From assembly GCF_007595705.1 (NCBI RefSeq), contig NZ_NISY01000001.1, forward strand, positions 682,001 through 746,000: a stretch of 64,000 nucleotides of DNA, given 5' to 3'. This stretch comes from Streptomyces sp. SAJ15. GTDB lineage: Bacteria > Actinomycetota > Actinomycetes > Streptomycetales > Streptomycetaceae. A model generated the notes under the pieces. The model saw nothing but the letters and a program-made list of their open reading frames with translations, searched no databases and was not told the DNA's origin. Below, one piece after another: positions 51,355 to 60,931 of the stretch (position 1 is its first letter; each line of letters begins with the position of its first letter). The translations under genes and the position numbers were made by a program.

Positions 51355-51876
51355 CTACAGCGCCGCGCGCGCCGCCTCGGTCAGCAGGACGACCGACGTG
51401 TCGGCCACGCCCGCCACCTCGTCGTAGTCGAACCAGCGCAGGTCGAGGGACTCATCGCTGATCGCCTCGGCGGCGCCGGGCGGCGCCACCGCCGCGTACT
51501 GCACGTCCAGGTGCCAGTTGCAGGGCGCCGGGATGGGGTGGCGGTCCAGCCGCACCGGCCCGACGGGCAGCAGGGAGAGGCCCTGGATGCCCGACTCCTC
51601 GGTGGCCTCGCGCAGCGCCGCGTCCGCCAGGGTGGCGTCGCCGGGCTCGCAGTGCCCGCCCATCTGGAGCCACATGCGCAGCTTCCGGTGCAGGGTGAGG
51701 AGCACGCGCCCGCGCGAGGGGTCGATCACCAGCGCGCTGGCGGTGATGTGCCCCGCCTCACAGGCCTTCCACATCCCGTCCGCGTGGCCGGCCAGGTGGT
51801 CCAGGTAGAGCTCGCGCAGCTCTGGCTGGCCCGGGAACCCGCGGAGCACCAGGGCGGCGTCTTCATGCAGGCTCAC
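51355..51876 (-). CDS. Nudix hydrolase
   Basis: The 173-residue protein carries a Nudix box at GGHCEPGDATLADAALREATEESGI, matching GX5EX7REUXEEXGU. The preceding RVLLTLHRKLRMWLQMGG and the following LPVGPVRLDRHPIPAPCNWH are typical of the branch often annotated as NUDIX with mutT-like or isopentenyl-diphosphate-like activity. The substrate cannot be told. The GTG start at 51876 overlaps the stop of the DUF2342 gene as GTGA, so the two are co-translated. Confidence 0.87.
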   Translation of the reverse strand: MSLHEDAALVLRGFPGQPELRELYLDHLAGHADGMWKACEAGHITASALVIDPSRGRVLLTLHRKLRMWLQMGGHCEPGDATLADAALREATEESGIQGLSLLPVGPVRLDRHPIPAPCNWHLDVQYAAVAPPGAAEAISDESLDLRWFDYDEVAGVADTSVVLLTEAARAAL

Positions 51877-53321
51877 CGGGCGTCGTCGCCCTCGCCGTCC
51901 CGGCCCTCGCCCTGGGCGCCACGGGTGTCCGAGTCGTCGGCGGCCGGCTTGGCCGTGCCGCCGCTCTGGGCCGCCTCGCCGAGCATCTTGTCCAGCTCGG
52001 AGAAGTCCAGATGCTCGCGGTGGACGAAGCCGTCCGGGTCGTCGAGGTCCTGGGCGGTCGGCAGCATGTCCGGGTGCTCCCAGAGCCCGTCGCGCCCCTC
52101 CATGCCGCGGGCGTCGGTCAGCGAGGCCCACAGCCGGGAGGCGTCGCGCAGCCGTCGCGGCCGCAGCTCCAGGCCGATCAGCGTGGCGAAGGTCTGCTCG
52201 GCGGGGCCACCGGTGGCCCGACGGCGGCGCAGCGTCTCGCGCAGCGCGTCGGCGGCGGGCAGGTGCGGGGCGGCGGCCGCGTGGACCACCGCGTCGACCC
52301 AGCCCTCCACCAGCGCCAGGGCGGTCTCCAGCCGCGCCAGGGCCGCCTTCTGCTCCGGGGTGTCCTGCGGCTGGAACATGCCCTGCTGCAGCGCCTCCTG
52401 GAGCTGCTCGGGGTGGGTCGGGTCGAGCTGGCCGACCGCGTCCTCCAGCTTGGCGGTGTCGACCTTGATCCCGCGCGCGTAGCCCTCGACGGCGCCGAAC
52501 AGGTGCGAGCGCAGCCACGGCACATGGGCGAACAGCCGCTGGTGGGCGGCCTCGCGCAGCGCCAGATAGAGCCGCACCTGGTCCTCGGGGATGCCCAGAC
52601 CGGACCCGAAGGCGGCGATGTTCACCGGCAGCAGGGCCGCCTTGCCGGCCGGGCCCAGCGGCAGCCCGACGTCCGTGGAGCCGACCACCTCGCCGGCCAG
52701 CACGCCCAGTGCCTGCCCGATCTGGCTGCCGAACATCGCGCCGCCCATGGACCGCATCATGCCGAGCAGCGGGCCCGCCATGGCCTGCATCTCCTCGGGC
52801 AGCACATCGCCCATGGCCGAGCCGACCCGCTCCGCGACCGGGTCCACCAGGTCCTTCCAGACCGGCAGCGTCGCCTCGATCCACTCCGCGCGGCTCCAGG
52901 CCACCGCCGTGCCGGAGCCGGACGGCAGCGAGGTCACCCCGTCCAGCCACAGGTCGGCGAGGCGCACGGCCTCCTCCACCGCGGAGCGCTCGGCGGCCCC
53001 GACGCTGGCGTCCTTGGAGCCGTCGGCGGTGCCCTGGGCGACCGTCTGCCGGGCGATGTCCTTGGCCATGTCCCAGTTCACCGGGCCACCCTCGTAGGAG
53101 AGCATCTGGCCCAGCTGCTGGAAGGCGGCGCCCAGGTCGCCGGGGTTGAGCGAGCCGAACATCGCGGCGAAGGGGTTGTCCGCGCCGCCGGCACCGCCGG
53201 CGCCGAACCCGAACGGATTCTGCGGGCTCGGGCCGCCGCTCTGGCCGTCCTTCTTCTTACCGTTGTCGCCGTCCTCCGGCTCCTCCGGCGGAAGGCCGAA
53301 TCCGAATGGGGTGTCACTCAC
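51873..53321 (-). CDS. DUF2342 zinc-dependent metalloprotease-like protein
   Basis: The 482-residue protein has a disordered, Gly/Asn/Phe-rich first 80 residues (repeats of NPFGFGAGG type). The DUF2342 body follows: WLDGVTSLPSGSGTAVAWSR, the repeated QIGQALGVLAGEVVGSTDVGL, and the helix LREAAHQRLFAHVPWLRSH where REAAH takes the place of a zincin HExxH. The tail is acidic. Family members are called putative zinc metalloproteases, although the motif here is an ExxxH variant. It is probably cytoplasmic. It sits immediately upstream of, and overlaps, the Nudix gene. Confidence 0.82.
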   Translation of the reverse strand: MSDTPFGFGLPPEEPEDGDNGKKKDGQSGGPSPQNPFGFGAGGAGGADNPFAAMFGSLNPGDLGAAFQQLGQMLSYEGGPVNWDMAKDIARQTVAQGTADGSKDASVGAAERSAVEEAVRLADLWLDGVTSLPSGSGTAVAWSRAEWIEATLPVWKDLVDPVAERVGSAMGDVLPEEMQAMAGPLLGMMRSMGGAMFGSQIGQALGVLAGEVVGSTDVGLPLGPAGKAALLPVNIAAFGSGLGIPEDQVRLYLALREAAHQRLFAHVPWLRSHLFGAVEGYARGIKVDTAKLEDAVGQLDPTHPEQLQEALQQGMFQPQDTPEQKAALARLETALALVEGWVDAVVHAAAAPHLPAADALRETLRRRRATGGPAEQTFATLIGLELRPRRLRDASRLWASLTDARGMEGRDGLWEHPDMLPTAQDLDDPDGFVHREHLDFSELDKMLGEAAQSGGTAKPAADDSDTRGAQGEGRDGEGDDAR

Positions 53322-53510
53322 GGGTTTCCTCGGCTCGTAGGGCCGCCGGCTCCGGCCGGCGGCGAATGCCCGACATCACCACCCAGCGTAGACACCTCGC
53401 CGGTTTCCGGGCTCGGTGCTCCGCCGATCCATGGCCTGCGGCAGGATGGACGTCACCTCGTACGTACGCGTCATCGCGTGTGTACTGAAGACAACCGCTG
53501 GAGTCGCCCG

Positions 53511-54620
53511 GTGAGTTCCCCAGACCGAGAAGTTCGCGCAGCGCGAAACGATACGGCCCACGCCGCCCGCCGTCCCGTCGTGGCGGTGACCGGAGCCGCG
53601 TCCGGGGTCGGAGCACTGCTCACGCAGCGGCTCGCCGAGTCCGCGGAGGTCAAGCAGGTCCTGGCCATCGACGAGCGGCGCGGTGAGGCGCTCACCGCCC
53701 ACTGGCACGTCCTGGACGTGCGCGACCCGGCCATCGCGGACAAGCTGCGCGGCGCCGACGTGGTGGTCCACCTCGCCGTCGACCTGGATCTGGGGACCGA
53801 CGCGGCCGCGCGGACCGCGTACAACGTGCGCGGCACCCAGACGGTGCTGACGGCCGCCGCGGCCGCCGGGGTGCGCCGGGTGGTGCTGTGCACCTCGGCG
53901 ATGGTCTACGGCGCGCTGGCCGACAACGATGTTCCGCTCGCCGAGGACGCCGAGCTGCGGGCCACCGCCGAGGCCACCGGCGTCGGGGACCTGCTGGAGA
54001 TAGAACATCTGGGACGCCGCGCACCGCGTGCGCACCCGGGGCTGAACGTCACCATCCTCCGGCCGGCGATCCTCGTCGGCGGCACGGACACCGCGCTCAC
54101 CCGCTACTTCGAGTCCCCGCGCCTGCTGGTCGTCGCCGGATCCCGCCCCACCTGGCAGTTCTGCCATGTGGAGGACCTGGTCAGCGCCCTGGAGTACGCG
54201 GCGCTGGAGAAGGTCGAGGGCGAGCTGGCGGTGGCCTGCGACGGCTGGCTGGAGCAGGAGGAGGTCGAGGAGCTCTCCGGCATCCGGCGCATGGAGCTGC
54301 CGTCGGCCGTCGCGCTGGGGGCCGCCTCCCGGCTGCACCGGCTCGGGCTGACCCCGTCACCGGCCGGCGACCTCGAGTACACCATGCACCCCTGGGCGGT
54401 CAGCGGCAGCCGCCTGCACGCGGCGGGCTGGCGGCCCAAGTGGACGAACGAGGAGGTCCTCGCCGAGCTGCTGGAGGAGGTCTCCGGACGACACACGGTC
54501 GCCGGTCGCCGGCTGGGTCGCAAGGACGCCACCGCCGCGGGGGCCGCCGGAGCGACCGTCGCGCTGCTGGGCACCGCGGCGCTGGTGCGCCGGGCCCGCA
54601 AGGCACGCCGCCGCATCTGA
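53511..54620 (+). CDS. NAD-dependent epimerase/dehydratase (extended SDR)
   Basis: The 369-residue protein has Rossmann motif VAVTGAASGVGALL (about 22-35), VVVHLAVD, the Ser/Thr region VVLCTSAMVYG, and ILRPAILVGG. The usual YxxxK Lys position reads EIEHLGRRAP and looks weak. The C-terminal 30 residues contain a hydrophobic helix (AGAAGATVALLGTAALV) flanked by basic residues, which suggests membrane attachment. The GTG at 53511 follows TGGAGTC. It is divergent from the DUF2342 gene. Confidence 0.82.
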   Translation: MSSPDREVRAARNDTAHAARRPVVAVTGAASGVGALLTQRLAESAEVKQVLAIDERRGEALTAHWHVLDVRDPAIADKLRGADVVVHLAVDLDLGTDAAARTAYNVRGTQTVLTAAAAAGVRRVVLCTSAMVYGALADNDVPLAEDAELRATAEATGVGDLLEIEHLGRRAPRAHPGLNVTILRPAILVGGTDTALTRYFESPRLLVVAGSRPTWQFCHVEDLVSALEYAALEKVEGELAVACDGWLEQEEVEELSGIRRMELPSAVALGAASRLHRLGLTPSPAGDLEYTMHPWAVSGSRLHAAGWRPKWTNEEVLAELLEEVSGRHTVAGRRLGRKDATAAGAAGATVALLGTAALVRRARKARRRI

Positions 54621-54670
54621 TCCGCGAGCCGGCGTCCGGTCCGCGAGCCGACGTCCGGTCCGCTAGCCCC
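54621..54670. repeat. Short direct repeats after the epimerase gene
   Basis: TCCGCGAGCCGGCG and TCCGCGAGCCGACG, then a degenerate TCCGCTAGCC, lie at 19-nt steps directly after the stop codon. Function unknown. Confidence 0.5.
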
Positions 54671-54768
54671 TCTCCGAGGCGCGAGCCCGTCCCGGGGGCG
54701 CCTGGTGAAAGTCGGATTCCGCGATACGGTATTCCGATCGCGAGAACGGGTGCGGCACGATGGACCCC

Positions 54769-55227
54769 ATGGCACACACGTACGACCACCCCGGTGAGCG
54801 GGCGGCAGACGACCCGATACGGCTCCTCGCGATCCGTGACACCCCGCTGTCGGTGGACGAGGTCTTCGGGGCGGTCGGTGACGCCGCCGCGGGCGGTACC
54901 GCGCTCTTCGTCGGGACCGTGCGTGACCACGACGGCGGCGCCGGGGTCGCCGGGCTCGGCTACTCCGCCCATCCCACGGCCGAGGCCGAGCTGCGCCGCG
55001 TCGCCGAGAAGGTGGCGGCCGACTTCCCGGTGCGCGCGCTGGCCGCCGTCCACCGGGTCGGCGATCTCACCATCGGCGATCTGGCGGTCGTGGTGGCGGT
55101 CTCCTGCCCGCACCGCGCGGAGGCGTTCGCCGCCTGCCGCCGCCTGATCGACGACCTCAAGCGCGAGGTCCCGATCTGGAAGCACCAACACTTCTCGGAC
55201 GGCACAGAAGAATGGGTCGGCGCGTAG
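54769..55227 (+). CDS. moaE: Molybdopterin synthase catalytic subunit MoaE
   Basis: The 152-residue protein matches MoaE: RDTPLSVDEVFGAVGD, GTALFVGTVRDHDGG (about 45-60), the helix AEAELRRVAEKVAADF, VHRVGDLTIGDLAVVVAVSC PHR, and the catalytic-type KREVPIWKHQHFSDGTEEWV, whose Lys residues transfer sulfur to precursor Z. The large subunit works with MoaD to make molybdopterin. An ATG nine bases upstream (54760) is an alternative start; neither has a clear ribosome-binding site. The stop codon lies within the first unit of a tandem repeat. Confidence 0.9.
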   Translation: MAHTYDHPGERAADDPIRLLAIRDTPLSVDEVFGAVGDAAAGGTALFVGTVRDHDGGAGVAGLGYSAHPTAEAELRRVAEKVAADFPVRALAAVHRVGDLTIGDLAVVVAVSCPHRAEAFAACRRLIDDLKREVPIWKHQHFSDGTEEWVGA

Positions 55228-55475
55228 CGCCCTTCGTTGGGGGGTGGTGGTCGGGCGACGGGTGGGCGGGTCGGCGCGTAGCGCCTCGTTGGGGGGTGGT
55301 GGTCGGGCGACGGGTGGGCGGGTCGGCGCGTAGCGCCTCGTTGAGGGGTGGTGGTCGGGCGACGGGTGGGCGGGTGGGCGCGTAGCGCTTCGAGGGTCGG
55401 CGTGGGCGCGTAGCGCCTCGTTAGGGGGCGCGCGACGATCGGGCGGGTGGGCGCGTAGCGCCTCGTTGTGGTACT
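55215..55475. repeat. Tandem repeat array beginning at the moaE stop codon
   Basis: GGCGCGTAGCGC occurs six times, starting at 55219, 55273, 55325, 55377, 55405 and 55450. The first three intervals are 54, 52 and 52 bp and the intervening GGGGTGGTGGTCGGGCGACG is nearly identical in each. The last two units are shorter. The first copy contains the moaE TAG stop. No gene is visible in the 55228-55652 gap. Confidence 0.9.
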
Positions 55476-55652
55476 GCCTTCTTAGGGGCGGTTCCACGCC
55501 CGGCGTGGGGCGTTTTCGGGGGTGCCGCCGGTGAGGGAGCAGGGGCGTGGTGTGCGGTTGCGTAACACGTACCCTGGCGTGAGCGTTGAGCTGGCGGAGG
55601 ATTAATCTGCTCATCTGTCAGGAGCTCTTGGGTAAGGGGTCGGGAGGCCGCT

Positions 55653-55823
55653 GTGGCTGCGCTTCTCTGGTTGCTCATTCCGGTCGCGGCCGCGGGGATC
55701 GCCGCGGTATACGCGAGCTGGGCCACGCGCAACCGGAAGACCGGGGACGGCGCCGAGCTGGCCGGTTATGAGCGGTTCCGCGAGGCGATGCAGCGGACGC
55801 ATTCCGGTTCCGACGCCCTCTGA
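55653..55823 (+). CDS. Small membrane protein, 56 aa
   Basis: A GTG at 55653 with GGGAGG 6 nt upstream opens 56 codons: VAALLWLLIPVAAAGIAAVY, a single membrane helix, then ASWATRNRKTGDGAELAGYE and a short polar tail (RFREAMQRTHSGSDAL). It is too short for most gene callers. The strong ribosome-binding site, the helix and the positively charged flank support it. I recall a similar short protein beside moaE in other streptomycetes. A bitopic protein with the tail inside is expected. Confidence 0.7.
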   Translation: MAALLWLLIPVAAAGIAAVYASWATRNRKTGDGAELAGYERFREAMQRTHSGSDAL

Positions 55824-55943
55824 AGCGACGTCTCAGCCGGCGGCTCCACGGATCACGCCCCGCGCGGCCGGCACCCGCCGCCGCCCCTGCCCCGGGGGCC
55901 CCGGACGGACCGGCCCCGAAGGTGGACCGTCATGGCCGTCCCG

Positions 55944-55949
55944 TACTGT
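55944..55949 (+). promoter_or_regulatory. -10 element TACTGT of a likely leaderless promoter
   Basis: TACTGT ends 6 nt before the ATG at 55956; there is no Shine-Dalgarno sequence. Confidence 0.55.
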
Positions 55950-55955
55950 CGTTCC

Positions 55956-57050
55956 ATGCCACGCCGCACCGCGACGATGCTCGCCTCCCTTCTGATGCTG
56001 ATCGCGCTGCTGTGCGCGGGGCTGCTGATCCCCGTGCCGTACGCGGAGATGTCGCCGGGGCCCACGTACGACACCCTGGGTGAGCACGACGGCGAGCGGG
56101 TGCTCCAGATCAACGGGCGCAAGACGTACGAGTCGCGGGGCAACCTCAACATGACGACGGTCCGCGTGACCGGCGCCGACTACAAGATGAACCTCTTCGA
56201 GGCGCTCTACGGCTGGGCATCGGACGAGGACCTGGTGGTCCCGCGCGACACCATCTACCCGAAGAACAAGACAGCGGAGCAGGTGGATCAGGAGAACGCC
56301 GAGGAGTTCACCCAGTCCCAGGACAGCGCCAAGGTCGCGGCGCTGCGGGAGCTGAAGATCAAGGTCACCGAGCACGTGGTGGTGCAGTCCGTGTTCAAGG
56401 GCACCCCCGCCGAGGGCAAGCTGCACGCCGGTGACCTGATCAAGGCCGTCGACGAGAAGCCGGTGCGGCGGCGCGACGAGGTCGCCAAGCTGATCGCGGA
56501 GCACAAGCCCGGCGAGAAGGTGGTCGTCTCCGTGATCCCGGCCAAGGCGGCCGCCGAGGCGCGGAAGAACGGCAAGGAGCCGAACGCCGAGGACGCGGTC
56601 TCGGTCACTCTCACCACCGCGAAGGACGACCGTGACGACCGCGCGATAGTCGGCATCGCCCCCGGGGTCGACTACACGCTGCCGTTCCGGATCGACATCA
56701 AGCTGGCGGACGTCGGCGGACCCAGCGCCGGTCTGATGTTCGCGCTCGGCATCGTCGACAAGCTCACGCCGGAGGACCTGACCGGCGGCAAGTTCATCGC
56801 GGGCACCGGCACCATCGACCCGGACGGCAAGGTCGGCCCGATCGGCGGCGTCGAGATGAAGACCGTGGGCGCGCGGAGCAAGGGCGCCGAGTACTTCCTG
56901 ACCCCCAAGGACAACTGCGCGGCGGCGGCCAGGGACACCCCCGGCGGCCTCACCCTGGTGAAGGTCGACACCATCGACGACGCGGTGAAGGCCCTGCGGA
57001 ACATCAGCGAGGGCGACACCGAGGAGCTCCCGAGCTGCACCAAGGGCTGA
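55956..57050 (+). CDS. PDZ-Lon (S16) membrane serine protease, YlbL type
   Basis: The 364-residue protein has one N-terminal membrane helix (MLASLLMLIALLCAGLLIPV), an extracytoplasmic PDZ domain (about 140-210; VVVQSVFKGTPAEGKLHAGD and IKAVDEKPV), and a Lon-type proteolytic domain. The catalytic Ser lies in the GGPSAGLMFALG loop (about residue 257), with the dyad Lys in GARSKGAEYFL (about 309). This is the YlbL/PDZ-S16 architecture of Gram-positive bacteria. It is expected to degrade or process membrane or secreted proteins. The ATG at 55956 was chosen because a -10 element abuts it. Confidence 0.88.
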   Translation: MPRRTATMLASLLMLIALLCAGLLIPVPYAEMSPGPTYDTLGEHDGERVLQINGRKTYESRGNLNMTTVRVTGADYKMNLFEALYGWASDEDLVVPRDTIYPKNKTAEQVDQENAEEFTQSQDSAKVAALRELKIKVTEHVVVQSVFKGTPAEGKLHAGDLIKAVDEKPVRRRDEVAKLIAEHKPGEKVVVSVIPAKAAAEARKNGKEPNAEDAVSVTLTTAKDDRDDRAIVGIAPGVDYTLPFRIDIKLADVGGPSAGLMFALGIVDKLTPEDLTGGKFIAGTGTIDPDGKVGPIGGVEMKTVGARSKGAEYFLTPKDNCAAAARDTPGGLTLVKVDTIDDAVKALRNISEGDTEELPSCTKG

Positions 57051-57071
57051 GGCCCTGAGTCCCGAGCCCTC

Positions 57072-57150
57072 GCCGCGGCCCGTGGGGAACAGCCCCCCGC
57101 CGCGGCCCGTGGGGAACAGCCCCCGCAGCGGCCCCGGGAAGCAGCCCCGC
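57072..57150. repeat. 27-bp tandem repeat, three units
   Basis: GCCGCGGCCCGTGGGGAACA occurs at 57072 and 57099, and a degenerate third unit starts at 57126. It lies in the 158-bp gap between the YlbL-type gene and the convergent PPA1309 gene. Confidence 0.75.
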
Positions 57151-57157
57151 GGGGCTG
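57142..57157. terminator. Short hairpin between convergent genes
   Basis: CAGCCCCGCGGGGCTG is a perfect 16-base palindrome. It may serve as a terminator for the PPA1309 and YlbL-type genes. Confidence 0.4.
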
Positions 57158-57208
57158 ACGCGGCCGGCCGTCGGCCCGCCGCGTCGGCCCGTCGCACCGG
57201 GCGGCCGG

Positions 57209-57817
57209 CTACTCCTCGAACGTCGCCGACAGCGCCTCGGCCAGCCCCGGCACCAGGTCCGGTCCGGTGAGCACCTCGGTCGGCGAGTCCTTCTCCCGCA
57301 GCCGCACGGCCGACTCGCGGGTCCCGTCGCGCAGCACGGCGACCGTCATGCGGACCTCCTTGCGCTCCGGGTGCTTGGCGACCCAGCGGGCCAGCTGCGC
57401 CTGGTTCAGGCCCTCGGGCATCGAGCCCTCGGCGGTCGGCGGCAGCATCAGCCGCTCCACGGTCAGCGCGCAGCCGACGACCGCGTCGGGCCAGGCGATG
57501 GTGGCGAGGAACTCGTCCAGCTGGGCGCCGGCGGGCAACTCGTCCTGTTCGATCGGGGTGAGCGAGGCGGCGGGGCTCTGGCCCGCCGTCTCCTCGTCCA
57601 GGCCGAGCTGGGCGGCGAGCGCGGGTTCCTGCGCGCGCAGCCGGGCGGTGTCGACGAGCGCGAAGAGCCGGGCGGGCTGGTCCCAGCCCAGGCCGGAGGC
57701 GTAGTCGTCGATCTCCAGCACGGCACGGGTCAGCGGGCTCGCGGCCATCGGCGTCGAGCCGGGGGAGGACTCGGAGGAGGCATCGGAGGATGCCGCGGGG
57801 TCGGGAAGGTTGGACAT
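57209..57817 (-). CDS. PPA1309 family protein
   Basis: The 202-residue protein starts MSNLPDPAASSDASSESSPG, a disordered Ser-rich run, then has the PPA1309 domain. Its pieces include LTRAVLEIDDYASGLGWDQP, RLFALVDTARL, IAWPDAVVGCALTVER and the C-terminal PERKEVRMTVAVLRDGTRES. Acidic residues are abundant. The function is unknown, although the family lies next to the UPF0182 gene in most actinobacteria. Start at 57817; no ribosome-binding site is clear. It is divergent from the UPF0182 gene by about 135 bp. Confidence 0.85.
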   Translation of the reverse strand: MSNLPDPAASSDASSESSPGSTPMAASPLTRAVLEIDDYASGLGWDQPARLFALVDTARLRAQEPALAAQLGLDEETAGQSPAASLTPIEQDELPAGAQLDEFLATIAWPDAVVGCALTVERLMLPPTAEGSMPEGLNQAQLARWVAKHPERKEVRMTVAVLRDGTRESAVRLREKDSPTEVLTGPDLVPGLAEALSATFEE

Positions 57818-57951
57818 GGGCAATATCGTGCCTTGATCGGACCCGAAAACGGGAACTGGGTAAAGCCTGAGTAAGTTGCACCAGTGGGCCCTACTATCTC
57901 GGGTCTCGCTCGACTGAGCTCTATCGACATCGAATCTTCGAGGTGCGCACC

Positions 57952-60891
57952 TTGGCTTTCCAGATGCCGGACCGCGGCGGAGGCCCCACGGGGCCACGGA
58001 TCAGAGTCGGCCGACCGTCCCGGCGCGTCCGGACCTTGCTCCTGACCCTGGGTGTGCTGGCCGTGCTGGCGATGCTCTTCGTCATGTTCGCCGGGTTCTG
58101 GACGGACTGGCTGTGGTATCGCTCGGTCCACTACTCGTCGGTCTTCACCACCACCCTGTGGACCAAGATCGGCTTGTTCTCGGTCTTCGGCCTGCTGATG
58201 GCGCTGGCCGTGGGCTTCAACATCTGGTTGGCCCACCGGCTGCGTCCGCCGCTGAGCGCGATGTCGCTGGAGCAGCAGAACCTGGACCGCTACCGCATGG
58301 GCATCGCGCCCTACAAGACCTGGGTGCTGGTGGCGGTCAGCGCGATCGTCGGCCTGATCGCCGGCGCGTCCGCGTCCGGCCAGTGGCGCACCTGGCTGCT
58401 GTATGCCAACGGCGTCAAGTTCGGCGAGAAGGACCCCCAGTTCCACAAGGACGTGTCCTTCTTCGCGTTCGACCTGCCCTGGTACCGCTTCCTGCTGAGC
58501 TTCGGCTTCGCCGCCGCGGTGCTGTCGCTGATCGCCGCCGCCCTGGTGCACTACCTCTACGGCGGGCTGCGCATCACCAGCCCCGGCTCCCGCGCGACGG
58601 GGGCCGCCACCGGCCACCTTTCGGTGCTGCTGGGCATCTTCGTCGCCCTCAAGGCGGTCGCGTACTGGCTCGACCGGTACGGCCTGGCGGTCAAGGAGAG
58701 CGACTTCAAGGCCACCGACAGCTGGACCGGCCTCCGCTATGTGGACGCCAACGCCTATCTGCCGGCCAAGACGATCCTGTTCTGCATCGCGGTGATCTGC
58801 GCGGGGCTGTTCTTCGCGACCCTGTGGCGGCGCACCTGGCAGCTGCCGGTGATCGGCTTCGGGCTGATGGTCCTCTCGGCGGTGCTGATCGGCGGGCTGT
58901 ACCCGGCGATCGTGCAGAAGTTCCAGGTCCAGCCGAACGAGCAGGCCAAGGAAGCGCCGTACATCAAGAAGAACATCGAGGCCACCCGTAAGGCGTACGG
59001 CATCGACGACGCCGAGGTGAAGGACTACGCCGGCCAGGGCACGAGCGACGACAAGACGAAGCTCCGGGCGGCCGCCGAGTCGGCGGCCAGTTACCGGCTG
59101 CTCGACCCGAACATCATCTCGCCGACGTTCCAGCAGCTGGAGCAGAAGCGGAAGTACTACCAGTTCCCGGCGACCCTGGACGTCGACCGCTACGACGGCC
59201 AGGACACGGTCGTCGGTCTGCGCGAGCTCAACATCAAGGGCATCCCGAAGCACAACTGGATCAACGACCACTTCACCTACACCCACGGCTTTGGCGTGAT
59301 CACGGCCAAGGGCACCTCCACGGACGCCAACGGCTCCCCGAACTTCACCGAGTCCGGGCTGCCGACCAGGGGTGACCAGAAGACGTACCAGCAGCGGATC
59401 TACTACGGCGAGAAGACCGAGCAGTACTCGATCGTCGGCGGTCCGCAGAAGGAGCTGGACTACGAGGCCAACGGCGAGAAGACCACCAGCTTCAAGGGCA
59501 AGGGCGGGGTCGACCTCTCCAACCCGGTCAACCGCGCGGCGTACGCGCTGACCTTCGGCGAGCCGCAGATCCTCTACTCGGGCGCCATCGGCAAGGGTTC
59601 GAAGATCCTCTACAACCGCACGCCCAAGGAGCGCGTCGAGGCGGTCGCCCCGTGGCTGACCATCGACGGCGACGCCTACCCGGCGGTGATCGACGGCCGG
59701 ATCCAGTGGATCGTCGACGCCTACACCACCACCAACGGCTACCCGTACGCGTCCCGCACGACGCTGGGGGACACCACGGCCGACTCGCTGACCGACGGGC
59801 AGCGTGAGGTGGTCGCGCAGCAGAACAAGGTCAACTACATCCGCAACTCGGTGAAGGCGACCGTCGACGCCTACGACGGCACGGTCAACCTCTACGAGTG
59901 GGACACCGAGGACCCGGTCCTCAAGACCTGGAAGAAGGCGTTCCCGGGCACGGTCAAGTCCAAGGACGAGATCAGCGACAGCCTGATGGAGCACCTGCGC
60001 TACCCGCAGGACCTGTTCAAGGTCCAGCGTGAGCTGCTCACCCGCTACCACGTCACCAACCCGACGCAGTTCTACAGCGGCAGTGACGCGTGGCAGGTGC
60101 CGAACGACCCGACCACCACCCGTGGCGACAGCGCCGTTCCGCCGTACTACCTGAGCATGAAGATGCCCGGGCAGGCCGAGCAGAAGTTCTCGCTGACGAC
60201 GACCTTCACGCCCAGCGGGCGCCCCAACCTGGGGGCGTTCATGGCGGTCGACGCCGATGCCGCCAGCAACGACTACGGCAAGATAAGGCTGTTGCGGGTC
60301 ACCAAGGACGTGGACGGCCCGGAGCAGGTGCAGAACAAGCTCAACAGCCTGAACAAGGTGGCCACTTTCGTCCGCGACCTCAAGGGCGCCGACTCCAGCA
60401 TCGCCTACGGCAACATGCTGACCGTGCCACTCGAAGGCGGGATGTTGTACATCGAGCCCGTCTACGCCCAAGGCCGCAACGCGTATCCGCTGTTGAAGCG
60501 GGTGGGTGTCTCGTACAACGGCAAGACGAAGTTCGAGAACACCCTGGGCGAAGCCCTGGACGCCGTCTTCGACCAGGCGAAGGCGCCCGACGCGCCTGAG
60601 GAGCCACCGGGCGGCGACAGTTCGCGGCCGGGCTCCACCAACCCGTCGGTGCAGCAGGCCCTGGACGACGCGCAGAAGGCGTACGAGGCCGGCCAGAAGG
60701 CGCTCCAGGCGGAGGGCGGCCCGGACTGGTCCGCGTACGAGCAGGCCCAGAAGGACCTGAAGGCGGCGCTGGACCGCGCCGACAAGGCCCAGAAGGCGGC
60801 GGACGCGCAGCAGGACCAGAAGCCGGACGGCGGCTCGGACGGTCAACAGGACGAGAAGCCCGAGGAGAAGGGCCGGTCGGAGGAGAGCTGA
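57952..60891 (+). CDS. UPF0182 family membrane protein
   Basis: The 979-residue protein has about seven membrane helices in the first 330 residues ([20 protein letters not shown] is the first), then a very large extracytoplasmic domain to about residue 880. The tail is acidic/Lys-Gln rich and probably coiled ([20 protein letters not shown]). TTG 57952 is preceded by GAGGTG at 6-nt spacing and gives [16 protein letters not shown]. An ATG at 57964 lies four codons on. The function of the family is unknown; its conservation in actinobacteria suggests an envelope role. Confidence 0.9.
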   Translation: MAFQMPDRGGGPTGPRIRVGRPSRRVRTLLLTLGVLAVLAMLFVMFAGFWTDWLWYRSVHYSSVFTTTLWTKIGLFSVFGLLMALAVGFNIWLAHRLRPPLSAMSLEQQNLDRYRMGIAPYKTWVLVAVSAIVGLIAGASASGQWRTWLLYANGVKFGEKDPQFHKDVSFFAFDLPWYRFLLSFGFAAAVLSLIAAALVHYLYGGLRITSPGSRATGAATGHLSVLLGIFVALKAVAYWLDRYGLAVKESDFKATDSWTGLRYVDANAYLPAKTILFCIAVICAGLFFATLWRRTWQLPVIGFGLMVLSAVLIGGLYPAIVQKFQVQPNEQAKEAPYIKKNIEATRKAYGIDDAEVKDYAGQGTSDDKTKLRAAAESAASYRLLDPNIISPTFQQLEQKRKYYQFPATLDVDRYDGQDTVVGLRELNIKGIPKHNWINDHFTYTHGFGVITAKGTSTDANGSPNFTESGLPTRGDQKTYQQRIYYGEKTEQYSIVGGPQKELDYEANGEKTTSFKGKGGVDLSNPVNRAAYALTFGEPQILYSGAIGKGSKILYNRTPKERVEAVAPWLTIDGDAYPAVIDGRIQWIVDAYTTTNGYPYASRTTLGDTTADSLTDGQREVVAQQNKVNYIRNSVKATVDAYDGTVNLYEWDTEDPVLKTWKKAFPGTVKSKDEISDSLMEHLRYPQDLFKVQRELLTRYHVTNPTQFYSGSDAWQVPNDPTTTRGDSAVPPYYLSMKMPGQAEQKFSLTTTFTPSGRPNLGAFMAVDADAASNDYGKIRLLRVTKDVDGPEQVQNKLNSLNKVATFVRDLKGADSSIAYGNMLTVPLEGGMLYIEPVYAQGRNAYPLLKRVGVSYNGKTKFENTLGEALDAVFDQAKAPDAPEEPPGGDSSRPGSTNPSVQQALDDAQKAYEAGQKALQAEGGPDWSAYEQAQKDLKAALDRADKAQKAADAQQDQKPDGGSDGQQDEKPEEKGRSEES

Positions 60892-60931
60892 AGGCCCCAT
60901 CTCGCGCCGTGGTACGGTAAACACACAACGG

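Noticed and set aside
55215..55475. CRISPR-like array
   Set aside because: The spacers are themselves near-identical and there are no cas genes, so it is a plain tandem repeat.
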